Assembly: GCF_002812705.1 (NCBI RefSeq)
Contig: NZ_CP025030.1
Span: 1,550,001 to 1,614,000 of the forward strand
Length of the DNA stretch: 64,000 nucleotides
Source: Achromobacter spanius
GTDB lineage: Bacteria; Pseudomonadota; Gammaproteobacteria; Burkholderiales; Burkholderiaceae_B
Direction of reading: 5' to 3'
Shown: positions 25,836 to 35,418 of the stretch, piece by piece
Layout: each line of letters opens with the position of its first letter
How positions within the stretch are numbered: the stretch's first letter is position 1
Notes under the pieces: generated by a model
What the model was told of the DNA's origin: nothing
Databases searched by the model: none
The model's input: only the letters and a program-made list of their open reading frames with translations
Translations under genes and position numbers: made by a program

Positions 25836-26429
25836 TCAATGGAAGATGGCGAAGGCGGTCTTGAAGAGAATTCCAAGATCGCCCGTGAAGCTGCGGGTGC
25901 GAACGTACTGCTGCTGCAATCGAAGTTTTTCCGGAAGGATGACTTCCTGGTAGGCGCGCTCAGGATCCGTCGACTGGGCGAGGATCGTGCTTTCGTTGCG
26001 AAAGTGGATCGAGGCCAGGTCGGTGATGCCCGGCCTGACCGACAGGATCTCATCGCGCGCGTCGTCGGGATACATCGCGACATAGCGCGGCACTTCCGGC
26101 CGGGGCCCGACCAGGCTCATGTCGCCTTTGAGGACATCGATCAGTTGCACCAGTTCATCGAGCTTCCATTGGCGGATCAGCCTGCCGACACGGGTGATGC
26201 GGGCGTCGGCACCCACGGTGATCTGGCGGTCGATGGCGGAATGCCGTACCTGCATGCTGCGCAGCTTGTGAATCCGGAACGGAACCCCACTGCGTCCGAC
26301 GCGTTCCTGGCGGAAAAAGACGGGACCGGGGCTGTCCAACTTGATTGCGATGGCGATCAGGGCCAGGAAGGGCAACAGCACGAGCAGGCCCAACGCCGAA
26401 CAGCAGATGTCGAAAAGACGCTTTAGCAT
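25836..26429 (-). CDS. wlbG: PglC-like undecaprenyl-phosphate sugar-phosphate transferase (WlbG)
   Basis: A 197-residue monotopic phosphoglycosyl transferase. One re-entrant N-terminal helix (LGLLVLLPFLALIAIAIKL) is followed by SPGPVFFRQERVGRSG, FRIHKLRSM and KLDELVQLIDVLKGDMSLVGPRPEVP. The size and motifs are those of the PglC group. It should start the glycan by loading the first sugar-1-phosphate, probably the 4-amino-trideoxy sugar from WlbL/WlbF, on undecaprenyl phosphate. It lies 8 bp after wlbF. Confidence 0.9.
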   Translation of the reverse strand: MLKRLFDICCSALGLLVLLPFLALIAIAIKLDSPGPVFFRQERVGRSGVPFRIHKLRSMQVRHSAIDRQITVGADARITRVGRLIRQWKLDELVQLIDVLKGDMSLVGPRPEVPRYVAMYPDDARDEILSVRPGITDLASIHFRNESTILAQSTDPERAYQEVILPEKLRLQQQYVRTRSFTGDLGILFKTAFAIFH

Positions 26430-26437
26430 CCAGCGTC

Positions 26438-27610
26438 CTAGGACAATAGGGCTTTCACCGATTCAATGACCCGCGCCACATCAGCGTCGCTCATCTTTGA
26501 GTAGATCGGCAGGCTGACCATGGAATTGAACGCCGCTTGCGATTGCGGGTACATCTCGGGGGTCAGGCCATAGCGGTCGCGCCAATATGGCTGCAGGTGC
26601 AAGGGCACGTAATGGACGCTGCACCCAATGCCTTTCTCGGCCATGCTGGCGATGAACTGGTCGCGGCGGGCAGAGTCCTGGCCGTGCAGGCGCACGACAT
26701 ACAGGTGCCAGGCATGCAGGTCGGTGGCGGCATGTGGCATGTCCGCATTGCCCGGGCGCGGGGGCAGCGTCAGCGGCAGATTGGCGAATGCCGTGTTGTA
26801 GGCCTCGGCGATCTTCATGCGTCGGGCCTGCATCTCGTGCAGCCTGCGCAGTTGCACCCGTCCCATGGCCGCCGCGGTGTCCGGCAGGTTGTACTTGAAG
26901 CCGGGCGCAACGATTTCGTAGTACCAGCTGGGCTGGTTGGACGTATAGCGATCAAAGGCGTCGCGGTCGATACCATGCAACCGCATGACGCGGCAGCGCT
27001 TGGCCAAAGCCGGGTCGCGCGTGATAACCATGCCACCTTCGCCGGTGGCCAGCGTCTTGGTGGCGTAGAAACTGTAGACAGTCAGGTCGCTGGCGAGCGT
27101 ACCGATCTTGTCGCCTTGCCAAGTGGTGGGCAGGGCGTGCGCGGCGTCTTCGATGACGCGAAGATTATGCTTGCGCGCGATTGCCAGGATGCTGTCCATG
27201 TCACAGGACAGGCCGCCGTAGTGGACCGGAATGATTGCCCGGGTTTTGGGCGTGATCGCGCGTTCGATGGCCGCGGGCGAAATGCACAACGTTTCGGGGT
27301 CGATATCGACCAACACGGGCTCGGCGCCCAGATAGCGCGCGACCTCGGCCGTCGCGGTGAAGGTATGTGACGGCGTGATGACTTCATGCCCTTCGCCGAC
27401 ACCGATGGCTTCCAGAGCGAGATGCAGGCCCGCTGTTGCGGAGTTGACGGCCACTGCTTCCACGTCGCCACCGAGATAGCGCACGAATTCGATTTCGAAT
27501 TCACGCGCGTTCGGGCCGGTGGTCAACCAGCCGGATTGCATGGCTTTGGTGACGGCTTCGATTTCTTCGTCCCCGATATCGGGCAGGGCGAAAGGGATAA
27601 ATGGATTCAT
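26438..27610 (-). CDS. wlbF: UDP-4-keto-6-deoxysugar aminotransferase (WlbF, PglE-like)
   Basis: A 390-residue DegT-family PLP enzyme. Motifs are NSATAGLHLAL, THTF-type PSHTFTATAEV, RVIEDAAHALPTTW and TVYSFYATKTLATGEGGM, whose lysine binds PLP. With WlbL it makes a UDP-2-acetamido-4-amino-trideoxyhexose; in B. pertussis this pair accounts for the Fuc2NAc4N sugar. The 170 bp upstream (27611-27780) are non-coding and could hold an internal promoter. Confidence 0.88.
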   Translation of the reverse strand: MNPFIPFALPDIGDEEIEAVTKAMQSGWLTTGPNAREFEIEFVRYLGGDVEAVAVNSATAGLHLALEAIGVGEGHEVITPSHTFTATAEVARYLGAEPVLVDIDPETLCISPAAIERAITPKTRAIIPVHYGGLSCDMDSILAIARKHNLRVIEDAAHALPTTWQGDKIGTLASDLTVYSFYATKTLATGEGGMVITRDPALAKRCRVMRLHGIDRDAFDRYTSNQPSWYYEIVAPGFKYNLPDTAAAMGRVQLRRLHEMQARRMKIAEAYNTAFANLPLTLPPRPGNADMPHAATDLHAWHLYVVRLHGQDSARRDQFIASMAEKGIGCSVHYVPLHLQPYWRDRYGLTPEMYPQSQAAFNSMVSLPIYSKMSDADVARVIESVKALLS

Positions 27611-27780
27611 GGCTGGCCAGACACAATACTGCGATGTGATGCCGGCGCGTATTCACGAACGCAAGCCAGCTTATTGATTTTTGATGAGTCACGCATCTGT
27701 CTTGGGAACAGGGGCGAAAAACCAAGGAATTTTTTCATGTGCATCTCAGCCCAGGGGCAGATAGTACGCGGTTTAAGAAT

Positions 27781-29022
27781 TCAGACCTCTTTCTGCTGAC
27801 GCGGCGCGGGCTCCAGCGCTTGCAAGAATCTGGCAGCCAGTGTCGGGTAGGCGTGGTGCGATTGGACGAAGCCACGGCCATTTTCACCTAGCTGGCGTCG
27901 TTGACTCGCAGTCATGCCTGCGAGCTGGCCAAGCGCGTTGGCGATTCCGTCCACGTCTTCGGCCGGGACACTGATACCGCAGCCTGCGTCCTGCACGATA
28001 TCGTAGGGTGAGCTGGTGGAGTGAACCACCGGCAATCCCGCCATCATGTAATCGAACAACTTGTTGGGACTCATCCCATGGGCGTACAGCGGACTGTCAC
28101 GCCAGCCAATGTACGCCATGTCTCCCAGAGCCAGCAGGGACGGCACTGCCGTCTTCGGGATGGAATCCAGGAATTGCACATTGGCCAATCCCAGCTGGCG
28201 CGCTTTGCGTTGCAGTCTATCCTTTTCGGCCCCATTTCCCACTAGTACCAGTCCTATATTTTGCGCACTAGGGCGGCCGGCCGCTTCAATAAAGGGATCC
28301 AGCGCGTTTGAGACCGCATGTCCGCCAGCGTAGATGCAAAGAGTTTCAAATTTCTCGCGGAACTGTGCAATTTGCGCGCGGATTGCATCGGGTACTGGCG
28401 TGGGAGCAGCGCCTGGGTCAATGCCATTGGGGATGTAGACGAACTTGTCGCCGCGCAAGCCATGGTCGCGCATATGGGCTTCGGTGCCCGGCAGTAACGA
28501 GACCGCTTTGTCTGCATGGGCGTAGGCGTAGTTCTCAGCGCATTGCATCGAGAAAATCATCGGATGCCATTTCGAGAAGCCGCCGAGCATCTGCGGCGTC
28601 AGCGGCCAGACATCGTGCAATTCGTACACGAGCTTGGCGCCGGCGCGCCGGGCGATATGACGAGCGGGCCAGATGTCGTAGGGATAGGTCGAAGAGGCGA
28701 TCACGACGTCCGGCCGCTTGGCCGCCAAGGCCTTGGCGTGTCGGTAGAGCAAGCCGGTGAACTGCAGCATGTTCAGCAGGCGAGCAGCGCCATTGCCCCG
28801 ATAGGGACGTGTGCGCAGCCAGAGATAGTCCACGCCGTCGAGGGTCTCGGCATGCGTTGGACCGTTGAACTCCGGGCTACGCTGTCTGATATGGGACACG
28901 CTGCTTGCCACGATCGTGACACGGTGACCTTGCGCGATCCATTCCCGAGCCAGGTAGTAGGGCCGGAATTCCATGCCGTGGCGCGGCGACCCGGCATAGT
29001 GATTGATCAGGAGAATATTCAT
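27781..29022 (-). CDS. wlbE: family 4 glycosyltransferase (WlbE-like)
   Basis: A 413-residue GT-B enzyme. It starts MNILLINHYAGSPRHGMEFRPYYLA and has KLVYELHDVWP, VYIPNGIDPGA, ETLCIYAGGHAVSN and a donor site SPLYAHGMSPNKLFDYMMAGLPVV with the second Glu of the usual pair replaced. The WcaI/WbuB-type N-terminus suits an aminosugar acceptor. Its position between wlbC and wlbF matches wlbE. It lies 75 bp downstream of wlbC, exactly where wlbD is found in Bordetella. Confidence 0.85.
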   Translation of the reverse strand: MNILLINHYAGSPRHGMEFRPYYLAREWIAQGHRVTIVASSVSHIRQRSPEFNGPTHAETLDGVDYLWLRTRPYRGNGAARLLNMLQFTGLLYRHAKALAAKRPDVVIASSTYPYDIWPARHIARRAGAKLVYELHDVWPLTPQMLGGFSKWHPMIFSMQCAENYAYAHADKAVSLLPGTEAHMRDHGLRGDKFVYIPNGIDPGAAPTPVPDAIRAQIAQFREKFETLCIYAGGHAVSNALDPFIEAAGRPSAQNIGLVLVGNGAEKDRLQRKARQLGLANVQFLDSIPKTAVPSLLALGDMAYIGWRDSPLYAHGMSPNKLFDYMMAGLPVVHSTSSPYDIVQDAGCGISVPAEDVDGIANALGQLAGMTASQRRQLGENGRGFVQSHHAYPTLAARFLQALEPAPRQQKEV

Positions 29023-29097
29023 TGGGTGGCGTGTGGCGCCGCCGCTCCGCTGTCTCCTGCCATAGGGCAAACCGGGGAGTACGAAGGCGCCATGGTG

Positions 29098-30189
29098 TCA
29101 GCGAGCGGCCTGCATGACCGTTTGGACGATATGGTTCTGCGTCTCCGCGTCCAGGTCGGGATGCATGGGCAGGCTGAGCACCTGGCTCGCCAGCATTTCA
29201 GAGACCGGTGTGGACCCATCCGCGTACCGGCTGTAAGCCGGCTGTGTATGGATCGGACGCGGATAGTGGATGGCGGTAGGGATGTCCGCGGCCTTCAGCG
29301 CGGCAATGATGCCATCGCGATCCTGCACCATGATCGTGAACTGGGCCCAGACGCTGTCGCGGTCGGGCCGGACGGTCACGGTCCGCACATTGGCCACATC
29401 AGCGAACAGGGCCTGATAGCGCGCGCCGATCCGGATCCGTTGTTCCACTTCCCAGCCAAAGCGCTCCAGCTTGGCGAGCACGACCGCGCACTGCAGGGTA
29501 TCCATGCGGCCGCCCACCCCGACCCGGGTATGGTAGTAGCGGGCTGATTGCCCGTGGACGCGAATCTCCCGGCATGCCTGCGCCAGCGCGTCGTCATTGG
29601 TGAAAATCGCGCCGCCGTCGCCATAGCAGCCTAGCGGCTTGCTGGGAAAGAAGCTGGTGCAGCCAATCGTCGACAGGTTGCCGCTTTTCCTGCCCTTGTA
29701 CGTGGCGCCGAAGCTCTGGGCGGCGTCCTCGATTACGGCAATGCCGTGCCGGGCCGCGATGGCGTTGACCTCGTCCATGTCACCGCATTGCCCATATAGG
29801 GACACCGGGATGATCGCCTTGGTGCGCGAGCTGATCCTGGCTTCGATATCGGCGACCTTGATGTTGCAAGTGTCGGGTTCGACGTCGACAAAAACGGGGG
29901 TGGCGCCCAGCAGCACGATGACTTCGGCCGTGGCGACGAAGGTGAACGAAGTGGTGATCACCTCATCGCCTGCCCCGATGCCCAGCGCCATCAACGACAT
30001 CAGCAGGGCTTCCGTGCCGGAGGCGACCGTGATGCAGTGCTTGGTGTCCGTGTAGGCCTGCAACGCGGCCTCGAGTTCCTTGACCTCCGGCCCCATGATG
30101 TACTGGCCGTGGTCCAGCACCTGCTGGATGCGGGCGTTGATGGGATCGCGCAGGACTTGATACTGCTTCTTGAGATCGATGAATTGCAT
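29098..30189 (-). CDS. wlbC: UDP-GlcNAc(3-keto)A aminotransferase (WlbC)
   Basis: A 363-residue DegT-family aminotransferase. It has GTEALLMSLMALGIG, SFTFVATAEVI, VIEDAAQSFGATYKGR and GCTSFFPSKPLGCYGDGGA with the PLP lysine. It aminates C3 of UDP-3-keto-GlcNAcA produced by WlbA; the WlbB acetyltransferase then finishes UDP-GlcNAc3NAcA. The ATG at 30189 is 5 bp after the wlbB stop; the frame runs to a non-ATG codon further up and I consider that unlikely. Confidence 0.9.
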   Translation of the reverse strand: MQFIDLKKQYQVLRDPINARIQQVLDHGQYIMGPEVKELEAALQAYTDTKHCITVASGTEALLMSLMALGIGAGDEVITTSFTFVATAEVIVLLGATPVFVDVEPDTCNIKVADIEARISSRTKAIIPVSLYGQCGDMDEVNAIAARHGIAVIEDAAQSFGATYKGRKSGNLSTIGCTSFFPSKPLGCYGDGGAIFTNDDALAQACREIRVHGQSARYYHTRVGVGGRMDTLQCAVVLAKLERFGWEVEQRIRIGARYQALFADVANVRTVTVRPDRDSVWAQFTIMVQDRDGIIAALKAADIPTAIHYPRPIHTQPAYSRYADGSTPVSEMLASQVLSLPMHPDLDAETQNHIVQTVMQAAR

Positions 30190-30194
30190 GGGGC

Positions 30195-30764
30195 TCACGC
30201 TAGTTCGCAAACGCCGTTGTTCAACACGTACCGTTCACCGGTCGCGGCGCAGATGGCCTGAGCGTTTCCGCCAAGGGGCAGGTCCAATTGCTCGCCGTGA
30301 CGGCTCATCCAGCCGATCTGGCGAGCGGGCACGCCGACCACCAAGGCGAAATCCGGAACGGATTTGTTCACCACCGCGCCGGCGCCCACGAAGGCGTGAC
30401 GACCGACCGTCACGCCGCAGACGATGGTGCAGTTGGCGCCCAGCGTGGCCCCCTGGCGGACCAGCGTATCGCGGTATTCGTTCTTGCGTTCGATGGCCGC
30501 GCGGGGGTTGTACACATTGGTGAAGACCATGCTCGGCCCGCAGAAGACATCGTCTTCAAGCGTGACGTTGTCGTAGACCGACACGTTGTTCTGAATCTTG
30601 ACGCGGTCACCGATACGAACGTGGTTGCCGACGTAGACGTTCTGGCCCAGCGAACAGCCGGCGCCGATCACGGCGCCAGCGCTGACATGGACCCAATGCC
30701 AGATGCGCGTTCCGGCGCCGATGGAGGCGCCCTCGTCGACGATAGCGGTGGGATGGATGCTCAT
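30195..30764 (-). CDS. wlbB: UDP-GlcNAc3NA 3-N-acetyltransferase (WlbB)
   Basis: A 189-residue trimeric hexapeptide acetyltransferase made almost wholly of left-handed beta-helix repeats ([23 protein letters not shown] ... [30 protein letters not shown]). The last motif is the signature of the WlbB/WbpD group. It transfers acetyl from acetyl-CoA to the 3-amino group. I prefer ATG 30764; a TTG at 30773 overlapping wlbA is the alternative. Confidence 0.92.
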   Translation of the reverse strand: MSIHPTAIVDEGASIGAGTRIWHWVHVSAGAVIGAGCSLGQNVYVGNHVRIGDRVKIQNNVSVYDNVTLEDDVFCGPSMVFTNVYNPRAAIERKNEYRDTLVRQGATLGANCTIVCGVTVGRHAFVGAGAVVNKSVPDFALVVGVPARQIGWMSRHGEQLDLPLGGNAQAICAATGERYVLNNGVCELA

Positions 30765-30769
30765 TCGGT

Positions 30770-31822
30770 TCAATCCAGTGGCAGGGGGACACGAATACCG
30801 TCGCGGGCTGAACGGTAGATGGCTGTCAGCAGGGCCAGCGATTGCAGGCCTTCGCGGCCGTCGGTCTCAGGCTCACATTCTCCGCGCAAGGTCTTGATGA
30901 CGTTGTCGTAATAGAGAGGATGGCCGAAGCCATATACCGAGGTGGTTTCATAATTGGCTTCACGGATCTTGGCGTCATCGGCCTGCTCGTCGGCGAATTT
31001 CCACTCGTCGATCCGATTGACCGCCACGCCGCCGACGCGCACCGTGCCCTTTTCGCCCAGGATGGTTATTGAACCTTCCAGGTTTTGCGGATAGGTCAGC
31101 ATGGTGACATTGATGGAGCCCATGGCGCCGTGTCGCCAGCGCACTGCTGCGACACCCGTATCTTCCGCCTCGATACGGCGGGCAAGCGTGGCGGTGTAGG
31201 CGTAGACACTTTCCACCGGGCCGATCAACCAATCCAGCAGGTCGACATAATGGCTGGCTTGGTTCATGAAGGCGCCGCCGTCCCATTCCCATTTTCCGCG
31301 CCAGCGAGCCGCATCGTAATACTCTTGCGGGCGTGTCCAGAAAACGTTGACCGTCACCATGAAAATGCGACCGAAACGGCCGCTATCGATCGCTTTCTTG
31401 ACCAACTGCAGTGTCGCGTTGCGGCGATTCTGCTTGACGATGAACAGACGCACCCCGGCCTCATCGCACGCCTTGACCATGCGCTTGCCGTCTTCCCAGC
31501 GGGTAGCCATGGGCTTTTCGCTCACCACGTGGCGTCCGGCTTGCGCGGCTTCCACCGCCTGCCATGGATGCAGTCCGGAGGGGGTGGCCAGCACCACCGC
31601 GTCGGCATTGCCCTGCTGCAGCAGTTCCGTCAGCGAGGCAAAGCCCCTGGCGCCTGTCGCCTGTACCGCATTGCGCAACGACTCAGGATTCGTGTCGCAG
31701 ACCTCAACCAGTTCTGCTCGGTCGGAATGCTGGTCAAGGGCGGCAATGTGATTCTTGGAAATGCGTCCGCAGCCGACCAGGGCAAAACGGATCTTTCGAT
31801 CGCTAATCGGAGGAAGATTCAT
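30770..31822 (-). CDS. wlbA: UDP-GlcNAc uronate 3-dehydrogenase (WlbA)
   Basis: A 350-residue Gfo/Idh/MocA oxidoreductase, first gene of the wlb operon. It has [30 protein letters not shown] with the catalytic EKP, and the WlbA-type [22 protein letters not shown] and [17 protein letters not shown]. The Bordetella enzyme oxidises C3 of UDP-GlcNAcA with NAD, regenerated by alpha-ketoglutarate. AGGA at 31811-31814 is part of the coding strand complement, so no clear ribosome site was identified. The 126 bp to divergent waaC must hold both promoters. Confidence 0.92.
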   Translation of the reverse strand: MNLPPISDRKIRFALVGCGRISKNHIAALDQHSDRAELVEVCDTNPESLRNAVQATGARGFASLTELLQQGNADAVVLATPSGLHPWQAVEAAQAGRHVVSEKPMATRWEDGKRMVKACDEAGVRLFIVKQNRRNATLQLVKKAIDSGRFGRIFMVTVNVFWTRPQEYYDAARWRGKWEWDGGAFMNQASHYVDLLDWLIGPVESVYAYTATLARRIEAEDTGVAAVRWRHGAMGSINVTMLTYPQNLEGSITILGEKGTVRVGGVAVNRIDEWKFADEQADDAKIREANYETTSVYGFGHPLYYDNVIKTLRGECEPETDGREGLQSLALLTAIYRSARDGIRVPLPLD

Positions 31823-31948
31823 TGTGATGAGTTTGTTGTAAATTGCCGGGATTCTTCGAATGTGCGTCCCGGCACAGTCGGGAATGATACCGTGAACGTC
31901 CCTGGCGTCCGCCAGGACTTCGCTGGGAAACTTCTAGACTAAGACTTG
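31823..31948. promoter_or_regulatory. divergent wlbA / waaC promoter region
   Basis: These 126 bp separate outward-facing wlbA (minus) and waaC (plus), so promoters for both LPS operons must lie here or further inside genes. I see no confident -35/-10 pair and no hairpin with a T-run. Confidence 0.5.
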
Positions 31949-32992
31949 ATGCCAACTCGCATTCTCATTGTCCGCACGTCGTCACTCGGCGATCTGGTGC
32001 ATATGCTGCCCGCCATTTCCGACATCGCCCGCCATGTGCCGGACGCCGAAATCGACTGGATCGCCGAAGAGGCTTTCGCCGAAATCCCTAGCTGGCATCC
32101 CGCCGTGAACGAGGTCATCAAGGTGGCCCATCGCCGCTGGCGCAAGGCCTGGTGGTCGGCGCAGGTACGGGCGGAACGCCGGGCGCTCAAGGAGCGCCTG
32201 CGGTCCGAACAGTACGACATCGTGCTGGATATGCAAGCCCTGCTGAAGTCCGCGTGGCTGGTGCGCCAGACGCGCGGCGTGCGTCACGGGCTGGACTGGC
32301 GTTCGGCGCGCGAGCCGCTCGCATCGTTGTTCTATAACGTACGTCATCGGGTGGAATTCTGGCAGCCGGCCGTCATTCGCCAACGAAAGCTGGCGTCGCT
32401 GACATTTGGTTACCAGTACGGTGGGCAGCCGGATTTCGGCCTGCAGGCGTTTGCGCGCCAAGCCACCCCAGGCGACGTTGCCAACCCTGTCCACGCGGTA
32501 TCCGCTGACGGGCTGAACGCTACCGAGCTGCCGCGCCTGCATCACCTGGATACCGACCGGGGTTACGCCGTGATCATGCCTTCGGCCAGCCGCGACGACA
32601 AACTCTGGCCCGAGGACGACTGGCGCGCGGTGTTCCGCCGCCTGCGCGATGCGGGCTGCTCGCTCAAGCTGCTGGCGGGCAACGACCAGGAGGCCGAGCG
32701 CGCCGGGATGCTGGTAGCTGGCATGGAGGACGTCGAGGTGATGCCCCGCATGGATCTGACGTCGGTGGCGCAATTGCTGGCCGGCTCGCGTTTGATGGTC
32801 GGCCTGGATAGCGGCCTGACGCACCTGTCAGCCGCGTTGGGCCGGCCAACCATCGGCATTTACCGCGCCTCCACCCCGGTTCGCACCCCGCTGGTCGGAT
32901 CCAACTACACCGCCAGCCTGGGCGACCGGGGCGCGTCGCCATCGCGAGAAGCGGTGATGGCCTCGGTGGAACAGGCACTGGCCGCGCAGTGA
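31949..32992 (+). CDS. waaC: ADP-heptose:LPS heptosyltransferase I (WaaC)
   Basis: A 347-residue GT9 enzyme that adds the first heptose to Kdo of lipid A. It begins RILIVRTSSLGDLVHMLPAISDIA and carries IDWIAEEAF, DIVLDMQALLKSA, GLDWRSAREP and a C-terminal LMVGLDSGLTHLSAALGRPTIGIY, all typical. A TTG at 31946 directly precedes the ATG at 31949; I use the ATG. waaA follows one base after its stop. The pairing of waaC-waaA with a divergent wlb operon is also seen in Bordetella. Confidence 0.93.
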   Translation: MPTRILIVRTSSLGDLVHMLPAISDIARHVPDAEIDWIAEEAFAEIPSWHPAVNEVIKVAHRRWRKAWWSAQVRAERRALKERLRSEQYDIVLDMQALLKSAWLVRQTRGVRHGLDWRSAREPLASLFYNVRHRVEFWQPAVIRQRKLASLTFGYQYGGQPDFGLQAFARQATPGDVANPVHAVSADGLNATELPRLHHLDTDRGYAVIMPSASRDDKLWPEDDWRAVFRRLRDAGCSLKLLAGNDQEAERAGMLVAGMEDVEVMPRMDLTSVAQLLAGSRLMVGLDSGLTHLSAALGRPTIGIYRASTPVRTPLVGSNYTASLGDRGASPSREAVMASVEQALAAQ

Positions 32993-32993
32993 C

Positions 32994-34364
32994 ATGAACC
33001 GCTGCGTCTACACGCTGGCACTGCGGGCGTTGGCCCCGCTGCTCTGGTTGTGGATGGCCCGACGCGCCAAACGCGCTGGCGGCCAGTGGCAGGTGTTTTC
33101 GCGTGAACGCTTTGGCCATGCGATCGAGCCGGCGTCATCCCCCCCCGATTTCAGTTGGACGGCGCCGGTATGGATGCATGCCGTCAGCCTGGGCGAAACC
33201 CGTGCCGCGCAACCGTTGGTGCAGGCCTTGCTGGACCGTGGCCTGCCGGTGCTGTTGACGCACATGACGGCGACCGGTCGCGCCGAGGGCCAGCGGCTGT
33301 TTGCCGACGCCATTTCCCGGGGGCAGTTGCGACAAGCTTGGCTGCCTTACGACTTTCCCGGCGCGACCCGGCGCTTCATGCGGGGCTATCAGCCTCGCTG
33401 CGGCCTGCTGATTGAACGCGAGATCTGGCCCAACCTGCTGGCGGCCGCGCGGCAAGCAGGGGTGCCGATGGCCCTGGTCAGTGCGCGGTACTCGGCATCG
33501 TCGCTGCGCCAGGCGACACGGATGGGTAGCGTGATGCGCGAAGCCTTGGGTGGCTTGGACCTGGTGCTGGCGCAGACGGCTGAAGACGCCGGTCGGTTGA
33601 CGCAAGCGGGCGCGCCCACGCCCCTCGTGACCGGCAATCTGAAATTCGACTTGGTGCTGCCGGCGGCGCAGGTCCAGGCCGGCCGGGAATGGCGCGCGCG
33701 TATCGGTCGCCCGGTCATCGCCATTGCAAGCACCCGCGAAGGCGAGGACGCGCCATTCATCGACGCCATCAAGCGTTCCGGCAAAGGTTCCGGCCACCCC
33801 GCCGGCAATCCTGCCAGCGACTCCGCTAGCAGCCCCGCCAACAATTCCGTCAACAACGCCGCAGGCATCCTCATCGACGCGCCGCTGTTTCTGCTGATCC
33901 CGCGCCACCCGCAACGCTTTGACGATGCTGCGCGCCTGCTGAGCGAGGCGGGCTTGCCGTATGTCCGGCGCAGCGCTGACGTCGATCCGGCACCGGAAAC
34001 CCGGGTGCTGCTTGGCGATAGCCTGGGTGAAATGGCCTTCTATTACGCCGCCTCGGACGTGGCCGTTGTGGCGGGCAGCTTTGCGCCGTTGGGCGGTCAG
34101 AACCTGATCGAGGCGTGTGCAGCGGGTGTGCCGGTCATCGTGGGACCGCACACGTTCAATTTTCAGCAGGCGGCGGAAGATGCGATTGCCGCGGGGGCGG
34201 CAACGCGCAAGGCTGATCCCGCACAGGCGACCGATGCGGCGTTGGCCATGCTGAAGGATGAGGCACAGCGCCAAGAAGCAAGCCGTGCCGCCCGCGCCTG
34301 GTTCGAGTTGCATGCGGGGGCAACGCGGCGGACGATGGATGCGCTGGCGCCCTGGCTGGGGTGA
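32994..34364 (+). CDS. waaA: Kdo transferase (WaaA) with a low-complexity insertion
   Basis: A 456-residue GT30 enzyme transferring Kdo to lipid IVA. Motifs are the N-terminal anchor helix, WMHAVSLGETRAAQPL, LLIEREIWPNLL, LVSARYS, VTGNLKFD, LLIPRHPQRF, AFYYAASDVAVVAGSF and GGQNLIEACAAGVPV. It is longer than usual (about 420-430) because residues 262-291 are a Gly/Pro/Ser/Asn-rich stretch (33777-33866) inserted between the two halves of the donor domain. The start is the ATG four bases into the gap after waaC. Confidence 0.92.
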   Translation: MNRCVYTLALRALAPLLWLWMARRAKRAGGQWQVFSRERFGHAIEPASSPPDFSWTAPVWMHAVSLGETRAAQPLVQALLDRGLPVLLTHMTATGRAEGQRLFADAISRGQLRQAWLPYDFPGATRRFMRGYQPRCGLLIEREIWPNLLAAARQAGVPMALVSARYSASSLRQATRMGSVMREALGGLDLVLAQTAEDAGRLTQAGAPTPLVTGNLKFDLVLPAAQVQAGREWRARIGRPVIAIASTREGEDAPFIDAIKRSGKGSGHPAGNPASDSASSPANNSVNNAAGILIDAPLFLLIPRHPQRFDDAARLLSEAGLPYVRRSADVDPAPETRVLLGDSLGEMAFYYAASDVAVVAGSFAPLGGQNLIEACAAGVPVIVGPHTFNFQQAAEDAIAAGAATRKADPAQATDAALAMLKDEAQRQEASRAARAWFELHAGATRRTMDALAPWLG

Positions 34365-34395
34365 CCGTCATTGCATCATTTGGACCCAAGAATGC

Positions 34396-34596
34396 TTAGC
34401 GTGTTGTCTGGTTGGGGGGAGCCGTGGGGGGCGTGGCTATCGCCCGCCCCACCAGCTTCACCGCGTCCACGTTCAATTCCTGGCTGAACTTTCGCGTATC
34501 CCGCCCTTCATCTTCCGGGCGCACGCCGATCCATCCCTGGCCCAGCGCCAGCACCCATAAATTCGCCAGCAATATCAGGATGAAGAGCACTCGCAT
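34396..34596 (-). CDS. small membrane-anchored protein of unknown function
   Basis: A 66-residue protein: one hydrophobic helix (VLFILILLANLWVLALGQGW), then a hydrophilic tail with RPEDEGRDTRKFSQELNVDAVKLV. Small proteins of this layout occur after coaX in related betaproteobacteria, often with a SPOR-like extension that is absent here. It begins 15 bp after the coaX stop, so it should be co-transcribed with birA-coaX. Its end faces waaA with a 31-bp convergent gap. Confidence 0.7.
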   Translation of the reverse strand: MRVLFILILLANLWVLALGQGWIGVRPEDEGRDTRKFSQELNVDAVKLVGRAIATPPTAPPNQTTR

Positions 34597-34611
34597 GGCG
34601 GAAGACCTTGC

Positions 34612-35418
34612 TCAGGCGTGGGTGTCCAGGGTGGCGCGCGCGACCGCGGCCAGGCCATCCAGGACGGGGTGATCCAGGTACACCGGCACGTGGGCCGCGC
34701 CGAATGCGCCGCCGGCGTCGGCCAGCAAGCGTTCAATCTCTTGATGCACTTCAGGCCAGCCGCCGCCCGCCGCGTAGATCTGCGGAGTCTGTCCATAGCG
34801 CTGGCGGCCCGCCAGCCATTGGCGCACCACCGCGCCGGCTTGGGCCGCGGCGATGCCCGAGGCGATGGCTTCGTGCGTATCGACGGGGTAGGCCACGACC
34901 TGGCCATTGGCTATCGGCAGGTTGGCGGTGCCGTGGGCCAGCGCGCTGCGCATCATGGCGGGGCCGGGCAGGATCAGGCCGCCCGCGAAAACGTTGTCAG
35001 GGCCGACGGTGTCGATGGTGGTGGCGGTGCCGAAGCTGGCCAGCACGAAGGGCGGATGCGCGCCCGGCAGGCGCGACAGCACGCCCAGCAGTGAGGCCCA
35101 GCGGTCAGCGCCCAATTGCGTCGGTACGCGGTAACTGTTGACCAGCCCCAGCGTGGTCGCCTGCGACAGCGACCAGGTCACCGCGCAGCCATGTTTTTGC
35201 AGGATCGCGGCGATGGCCGTGCCGCGCGCCTCGCCCGCCACGTTCACGCCCAGCGCGCGCAGGGGACGGCGCGGCAGGGCGGCCAGCCAGCCGTCCAGCG
35301 CATCCAGATCCAGGCCGTCGAAGGCGACAGCCGCCGGTTCGCGGGGCATGTCGGGGTTGCTGGCGTCCAGCCAACCCACCTTGAGACGGCTGTTGCCGGA
35401 GTCGATGAGAATAATCAT
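34612..35418 (-). CDS. coaX: type III pantothenate kinase (CoaX)
   Basis: A 268-residue ASKHA-fold kinase for the first step of CoA synthesis. It has [15 protein letters not shown] (phosphate 1), [25 protein letters not shown] with the catalytic Asp, and [12 protein letters not shown]. Type III enzymes need a monovalent cation and are not feedback-inhibited by CoA. It overlaps birA by ATGA, an arrangement common in betaproteobacteria. Confidence 0.95.
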   Translation of the reverse strand: MIILIDSGNSRLKVGWLDASNPDMPREPAAVAFDGLDLDALDGWLAALPRRPLRALGVNVAGEARGTAIAAILQKHGCAVTWSLSQATTLGLVNSYRVPTQLGADRWASLLGVLSRLPGAHPPFVLASFGTATTIDTVGPDNVFAGGLILPGPAMMRSALAHGTANLPIANGQVVAYPVDTHEAIASGIAAAQAGAVVRQWLAGRQRYGQTPQIYAAGGGWPEVHQEIERLLADAGGAFGAAHVPVYLDHPVLDGLAAVARATLDTHA

